Part shown: positions 57,465 through 64,000 of the stretch, in pieces
Numbering within the stretch: the stretch's first letter is position 1
Layout of the letters: every line of letters begins with the position of its first letter
NCBI GenBank assembly: GCA_947498985.1
Contig: CANMMF010000002.1
Span: 310,001 to 374,000 of the forward strand
From: an uncultured Paracoccaceae bacterium
GTDB taxonomy: Bacteria > Pseudomonadota > Alphaproteobacteria > Rhodobacterales > Rhodobacteraceae
Length of the DNA stretch: 64,000 nucleotides
Direction: 5' to 3'
Made by a program: the position numbers and the translations under genes
Notes under the pieces: generated by a model
Told to the model about the DNA's origin: nothing
What the model saw: only the letters and a program-made list of their open reading frames with translations
The model's database searches: none

Positions 57465-57899
57465 TCAGGTCTGCGGGATCTCGCGGGGTTTGCCGTCATC
57501 GTCGAGCGCCACAAAGACAAAATCCGCATCGGTGACCTTTTCCGCGGCCAGCTCGAATCGCGGCCGCGCCCAGACATCCACGTGGATGCGCATCGAGGTG
57601 CGTCCGATATGGCGCAGCGTGGCATAAAGCGTGACCTCGTCGCCGACCTTGACGGGCCGCAGGAACTGCATCGCTTCGACGGCCACGGTGGCGCCGCGCC
57701 CCTGTGAGACGCGCCCGGCCATGTTCCCCGCGGCCAGATCCATCTGCGACATCAGCCAGCCGCCAAAGATGTCACCGGCGGGGTTCGTGTCGGCTGGCAT
57801 CGCGATGGTGCGGATCACCAGCACGCCGTCTTCCTGCTGGCGGCCATGTCTGCCGCGCTGCTGCGCGCGGGCGAGGGCGTCCTTTGGTCCGGTGCTCAT
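57465..57899 (-). CDS. Acyl-CoA thioesterase (YciA-like hotdog fold)
   Basis: 144 residues with a single hotdog domain. MPADTNPAGDIFGGWLMSQMD contains the catalytic Asn/Asp pattern of YciA-type acyl-CoA hydrolases, which free CoA from short to medium acyl-CoAs. The N-terminal 25 residues are basic and probably disordered. It lies between the DUF1801 and lectin genes; the 39-bp gap to the lectin gene suggests possible readthrough from the atp cluster. Confidence 0.9.
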   Translation of the reverse strand: MSTGPKDALARAQQRGRHGRQQEDGVLVIRTIAMPADTNPAGDIFGGWLMSQMDLAAGNMAGRVSQGRGATVAVEAMQFLRPVKVGDEVTLYATLRHIGRTSMRIHVDVWARPRFELAAEKVTDADFVFVALDDDGKPREIPQT

Positions 57900-57938
57900 C
57901 GCCGGGATCCTTTCCTGAGGGTGTTCGCGCCTGAGGGA

Positions 57939-58289
57939 TCAGTAAAGCTCCCAGTCGTCTTCGCTGGCAACCTCCCCGATCGCCAGCCAGCTCATGCGCA
58001 CGCGGGCAATGCGGGTGTCCGACCAGGTGCGGAACACCAGATCGAACCCGGCTTCGCTGATTTTGTCTGCGGAGATGTCGGCGCGCACATTGGCACCGCT
58101 GTCCATGTCCCAGAGCGACAGCCCGACCTGCACGGTGGGCACTGACCGGAAGGCTTCGGAGAAGGTGATCTTCTTGCGGCGCTCGCGCGATCCGGCACCT
58201 GTCCACATGTCCCCGCCCGATGCGAAATCGGAAAACACTTCCTCGTTGCCCTGGTCGATCCCGATCAGCGATCCGACATATTTCTTCAT
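57939..58289 (-). CDS. H-type lectin domain-containing protein
   Basis: 116 residues from the ATG at 58289, with AGAGG 7 nt before it. The C-terminal half (ITFSEAFRSVPTVQVGLSLWDMD to RVRMSWLAIGE) matches the H-type lectin domain known from Helix pomatia agglutinin and discoidin C-termini, a sugar-binding beta sandwich. No signal peptide is seen, so it is probably cytosolic. It follows the atp operon terminator by about 100 bp; the same neighbourhood is common in related genomes. Function unknown. Confidence 0.85.
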   Translation of the reverse strand: MKKYVGSLIGIDQGNEEVFSDFASGGDMWTGAGSRERRKKITFSEAFRSVPTVQVGLSLWDMDSGANVRADISADKISEAGFDLVFRTWSDTRIARVRMSWLAIGEVASEDDWELY

Positions 58290-58387
58290 GCCCGGCCTCT
58301 TTGCGAACTTTTCCGTTCCTATAGACAAAATCGGGCAATATTAGGAGCGTAAAACGGCAGGCAGGCGGTGCTCCGCCCCGATATGCG

Positions 58388-58418
58388 AAAGGCCCCGCCA
58401 CAAGGGACGGGGCCTTTT
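58388..58418. terminator. Terminator after atpC
   Basis: A perfect 10-bp stem (AAAGGCCCCG / CGGGGCCTTT) with a 10-nt loop, followed by T residues in both directions. It lies 21 bp after the atpC stop and ends the atp operon on the minus strand. Confidence 0.85.
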
Positions 58419-58438
58419 GAGCGTCGCTTAGTACGGGG

Positions 58439-58873
58439 TCAGAGCGCCGGCTGGCGCGTGTCGAGCCCGATATGGGTGCCCACGGCGACCATGTCCTGCA
58501 GGAGCTTGGCGGCGTCATCGACCGGACCGGGCTCGTTGCTATGGGCGTCCTTGGTCTGGTTGTAGGCGGCCTGCGCCTCCTCGACCAGCGTGTCATAGGT
58601 GGCCTGATCGACATCGTCGCGCGGCAGCGCCTTTTCCGCCAGCACCGAAAGGCTTTCGCCGATCTCGGCAAAGCCGCCGGTGACCACAAATTCCTGCGCG
58701 CCCTCATTGGTGTGCACGGTCAGGATGCCGGGGCGCAGCGTGGTGATGGTCGGCGCATGGCTGGGCATGGCGGTCATGTCGCCGTCGGATCCGGGGATCT
58801 CGACGGATGTGACCTCAGCCGACAAGAGCTTGCGCTCGGGGCTGACGAGGTCGAACTGCATCGTTTCTGCCAT
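58439..58873 (-). CDS. atpC: ATP synthase F1 epsilon subunit
   Basis: 144 residues from the ATG at 58873 with AAGGAG 6 nt before it. The beta-sandwich domain ([32 protein letters not shown]) is clear. The C-terminal helical part (residues about 90-144) is shorter and less basic than in E. coli, as usual in alphaproteobacteria. It is part of the central stalk and regulates rotation. A REP-like element separates it from atpD (99-bp gap), so its expression may differ from the other genes. Confidence 0.96.
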   Translation of the reverse strand: MAETMQFDLVSPERKLLSAEVTSVEIPGSDGDMTAMPSHAPTITTLRPGILTVHTNEGAQEFVVTGGFAEIGESLSVLAEKALPRDDVDQATYDTLVEEAQAAYNQTKDAHSNEPGPVDDAAKLLQDMVAVGTHIGLDTRQPAL

Positions 58874-58895
58874 GTCTGTCTCCTTTGTCGCGGAA

Positions 58896-58961
58896 GGTGG
58901 GTCACAGACCCACCCTACGCAACGCACCGGTCGTCGGCGTAGGGTGGGTTTTCAACCCACC
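58896..58961 (-). repeat. REP-like element with alternative hairpins between atpD and atpC
   Basis: Hairpin 1 is GGTGGGT / ACCCACC (58896-58914). Hairpin 2 is GGTGGGTT / AACCCACC (58943-58961). Their inner arms also pair with each other as a 13-bp perfect stem, ACCCACCCTACGC (58908-58920) with GCGTAGGGTGGGT (58937-58949), so the two states exclude each other. Similar GTAGGGTGGG palindromes occur as dispersed REP sequences in other bacteria. Confidence 0.8.
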
Positions 58962-58971
58962 ATCCCTTTGA

Positions 58972-60414
<1,443 letters not shown>

Positions 60415-61296
60415 TTAGAGCGCTTCAGCGCCCGAAATGATTTCGATCAGTTCGTTGGTGATCACGGCCTGACGCGAACGGTTGTATTCGATGGTCAGCT
60501 TGTCGATCATCTCGCCCGCGTTGCGCGTGGCGTTGTCCATGGCCGACATCCGGGCGCCCTGTTCGGACGCCCCGTTTTCCAGCAGCGCGGTGAAGATCTG
60601 GATCGCCACGCCGCGCGGCAGCAGATCGGCGAGGATCGACTCTTCGTCCGGCTCGTAATCGTACAGCGTCGAGGCCTCTTCGCCCTCCTGCGCATCGTCG
60701 TCATAGGCCGCGGGGATAATCTGCTGGGCGGTCGGATCCTGGCTGATCACCGAGTTGAACTTGGCATAGAAGATCGTGGCCACGTCGAACTCACCGGCAT
60801 CGAACCGGCCCAGCACGTCACGCGCGATATTCTGCGCGTCGCCATAGCCGAGCTTCTTGACGTCGCTGAGGTCGATATGACCCACCGACAGATCCGAGTA
60901 TTCCCGCTTGAGCTGTTCGCGGCCCTTCTTGCCGACGGTCAGGACCTTGATGGTCTTGCCCTCGGCCTTGAGCTTTTCGATCCGCTGCTTGGCAAGCTTC
61001 ACGATGTTGGTGTTGAAACCACCGCAGAGCCCGCGCTCCGAAGTCATGACCACCAGCAGGTGCACATCGTCCTTGCCGGTTCCGGCCAGCAGCTTGGGCG
61101 CGCTGTCGCTGTCGCCCACCGAGGCGGCCAGCGACGCCATCACGGCATTGAACCGCTCGGCATAGGGACGCGCCATCTCGGCCGCATCCTGCGCCCGCCG
61201 CAGTTTCGCGGCGGCCACCATCTGCATGGCCTTGGTGATCTTGCGGGTCGATTTGACCGACGCGATCCGGTTTTTCAGGTCCTTGAGATTGGGCAT
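60415..61296 (-). CDS. atpG: ATP synthase F1 gamma subunit
   Basis: 293 residues, the rotating central stalk. The N-terminal helix ([21 protein letters not shown]) and the C-terminal helix ([23 protein letters not shown]) that form the coiled-coil shaft are both present. [11 protein letters not shown] is the family motif. An insert with acidic residues (about 190-205, [21 protein letters not shown]) is common in alphaproteobacteria. It lies 12 bp after atpA. Confidence 0.98.
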   Translation of the reverse strand: MPNLKDLKNRIASVKSTRKITKAMQMVAAAKLRRAQDAAEMARPYAERFNAVMASLAASVGDSDSAPKLLAGTGKDDVHLLVVMTSERGLCGGFNTNIVKLAKQRIEKLKAEGKTIKVLTVGKKGREQLKREYSDLSVGHIDLSDVKKLGYGDAQNIARDVLGRFDAGEFDVATIFYAKFNSVISQDPTAQQIIPAAYDDDAQEGEEASTLYDYEPDEESILADLLPRGVAIQIFTALLENGASEQGARMSAMDNATRNAGEMIDKLTIEYNRSRQAVITNELIEIISGAEAL

Positions 61297-61308
61297 TGCC
61301 GGATCTCC

Positions 61309-62847
<1,539 letters not shown>

Positions 62848-63408
62848 TTATCCGACCTCTTTCATTGCATTCTGGAGGGAGTTGAGCTTGGAGCGGATCG
62901 AGGTGTCGATCATCTTCGAGCCCATCTTGACGACAAGACCGCCGATGAGGCTTTCATCCACGGTCGCATTGATCTTGACGTCGCGGCCGACCTTGGCCTT
63001 GAGCGTCTCGCTGAGTTTCTCGGATTGCTTGGCCGTCAGCGCCTTGGCCGACACCACATCCGCGGTCACTTCGCCCTTTTCCTCGGCAATCATCTCGCGC
63101 AGGCGGCTGATCATGTGCGGCACCACAAAGAGCCGCCGCTTGGTCGCCATCAGGGCCAGCGCGTTCTGCAGAGACGGCACCAGGCCCATCTTGTCGGCGA
63201 TGGCGGTGATCGCATTCTGCTGGGCGTCGCGGGAATAGATCGGCGAAGCGATCAGGTCGCGCAGGTCGGCGCTGTCATCGAGCGCGGCCGAGAGATCATC
63301 GAGTGAGGCTTCGAGCTTGGAAAGATTCTTGTTCTCTTTCACGATCTCGAAGACGGCGGTGGCATAGCGGTCTGCGATGCCGGAGGAAATCGAAGCTGAT
63401 TCAGACAC
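62848..63408 (-). CDS. atpH: ATP synthase F1 delta subunit
   Basis: 186 residues from the GTG at 63408, which gives the standard (M)SESASISSGIADRYATAVFE start and has GGAAGG 7 nt before it; a second GTG two codons earlier is possible. The six-helix N-terminal domain and the C-terminal VDESLIGGLVVKMGSKMID segment are typical. It connects the peripheral stalk to F1. First gene of the operon; the Fo genes are not in this window, as expected for alphaproteobacteria. Confidence 0.96.
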   Translation of the reverse strand: MSESASISSGIADRYATAVFEIVKENKNLSKLEASLDDLSAALDDSADLRDLIASPIYSRDAQQNAITAIADKMGLVPSLQNALALMATKRRLFVVPHMISRLREMIAEEKGEVTADVVSAKALTAKQSEKLSETLKAKVGRDVKINATVDESLIGGLVVKMGSKMIDTSIRSKLNSLQNAMKEVG

Positions 63409-63723
63409 GTCCACCCTTCCGATAGTTCACCCTCGCGACGCGCCGGTAACCCGGGCATCCGAGGGCCTGTTCACACCCCAGGCTCGCCCAAGGCACACAA
63501 ATCGACGCGGATGTAGCAGAGCCTCCTGAGTGCCGCAACATGCTAACGTGAGATTAAGATTAGGACGAAAAGCCGCATTTTCAGGGGTTTGGCCGCCCTG
63601 CGACCTTAAGCGCCTCTTGATATGGCACAATTTTCGGGAATCTTCCGCGATTCTTTCCGAGTCGGGCAGCGAAAAACGCCGTCCCGGCGCTGTTGCAAGG
63701 CCGTAAGGGCCGCCGCGCGCGGC
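63409..63723 (-). promoter_or_regulatory. Intergenic region upstream of the atp operon
   Basis: 315 bp without a gene. It should hold the atp operon promoter, but no clear -35/-10 pair could be assigned. Near 63672-63689 lies a terminator for the methyltransferase gene. The middle part has AT-rich patches (for example CCTAATCTTAATCTC on the minus strand) that may contain the promoter. Confidence 0.4.
63672..63689 (-). terminator. Terminator of the methyltransferase gene
   Basis: On the minus strand a 5-bp stem CGCCG / CGGCG with a 3-nt loop is followed by TTTTT. It lies 35 bp after the stop of the gene at the right edge. Confidence 0.6.
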
Positions 63724-64000
63724 TCAGATCGGCTTTGCCGCCTTGGCCGGTTTCGGGCTCAGCACCTCCAGCGGGTTGAGCACACGGGCCGCCTCACCCA
63801 CCCCGCGGCGCGACGGCGGGTGTTTCTTCGACGCGCGCACCATCATCACACCGCCCGCCATGACCGCCGGGATCGCGCGGCCGGTCTTTTCCCAGAACGG
63901 CGCGGTTTTCATCCAGAAGCGCCGGTTCGACGGCGGCTGGTAGAGCACGCTGACATGATCGATGGGCACGAAGTCGTGCCGCCTGAGCTGTGCCTCGAGC
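63724..64000 (-). CDS. Class I SAM-dependent methyltransferase, C-terminal part (5' end off the window)
   Basis: The last 91 residues of a gene that enters from the right edge. The segment RRFWMKTAPFWEKTGRAIP and AGGVMMVRASKKHP matches the C-terminal tail of a group of class I methyltransferases, where it follows the Rossmann core; the core is outside the window. The tail ends in a Pro/Ala/Lys-rich stretch. The substrate is unknown. Confidence in the family is moderate because only the tail is visible. Confidence 0.6.
   Translation of the reverse strand, partial: LEAQLRRHDFVPIDHVSVLYQPPSNRRFWMKTAPFWEKTGRAIPAVMAGGVMMVRASKKHPPSRRGVGEAARVLNPLEVLSPKPAKAAKPI

Overview
The window is high-GC chromosomal DNA, densely packed with genes on both strands. 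It looks like a marine-type alphaproteobacterium of the Rhodobacteraceae (Roseobacter group). Pointers are the separate F1 operon atpHAGDC followed by an H-type lectin gene, a PduO-type adenosyltransferase beside a twin-transmembrane protein, a TAXI-type TRAP transporter, an alphaproteobacterial type of uracil-DNA glycosylase, and DUF2125, DUF2256 and DUF1801 proteins. No rRNA, tRNA, CRISPR array, phage or transposase gene was seen. Assignments come from reading the sequence only; no database search was run.

Region 1 (1-8422, minus strand) is a nitrogen-compound uptake and decarboxylation block. It runs from an XRE/cupin regulator through a TAXI solute receptor, a fused TRAP permease and a UspA protein to a nitrilase-superfamily amidase and an Orn/Lys/Arg decarboxylase that runs off the left edge. 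Region 2 (8632-15279, plus strand) diverges from it: a GabT-like aminotransferase with a basic tail, then a tightly coupled set of a second class III aminotransferase, an FMN/Fe-S glutamate-synthase-like protein, a carboxymuconolactone-decarboxylase-family protein and a semialdehyde dehydrogenase. Together they look like import and breakdown of an omega-amino acid, polyamine or related amine. The exact pathway is not recognisable, and this is one of the best candidates for an undescribed system.

Region 3 (15494-34834) is mixed housekeeping: cobalamin adenosyltransferase, SDRs, an SH3 protein, ParC, a GFA-family gene broken by a 5-bp duplication, a GNAT, a MotA/TolQ-like and giant coiled-coil MotB/OmpA-like pair, a ChaC-like cyclotransferase, DUF2125, an M20 peptidase, a quinone reductase, AlgH, a DsbD-alpha-like protein and aminopeptidase N.

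Region 4 (34952-48075) has two complete RND permease plus adaptor operons flanking yfgM-bamB. The first adaptor has an extraordinary hairpin of about 164 residues per helix, with a proline exactly every 14 residues in one helix. No TolC gene is present in the window. Region 5 (48176-57899) holds moaB, a phosphoesterase, uracil-DNA glycosylase, then pyrB, two small membrane proteins, a zinc-ligand-poor dihydroorotase homologue and plsY, then prs and small enzymes. A 15-bp inverted repeat with a G-quadruplex-type loop lies just upstream of pyrB. Region 6 (57939-64000) is the lectin and atpHAGDC operon, with a REP-like alternating hairpin element between atpD and atpC, and the C-terminus of a methyltransferase at the right edge.
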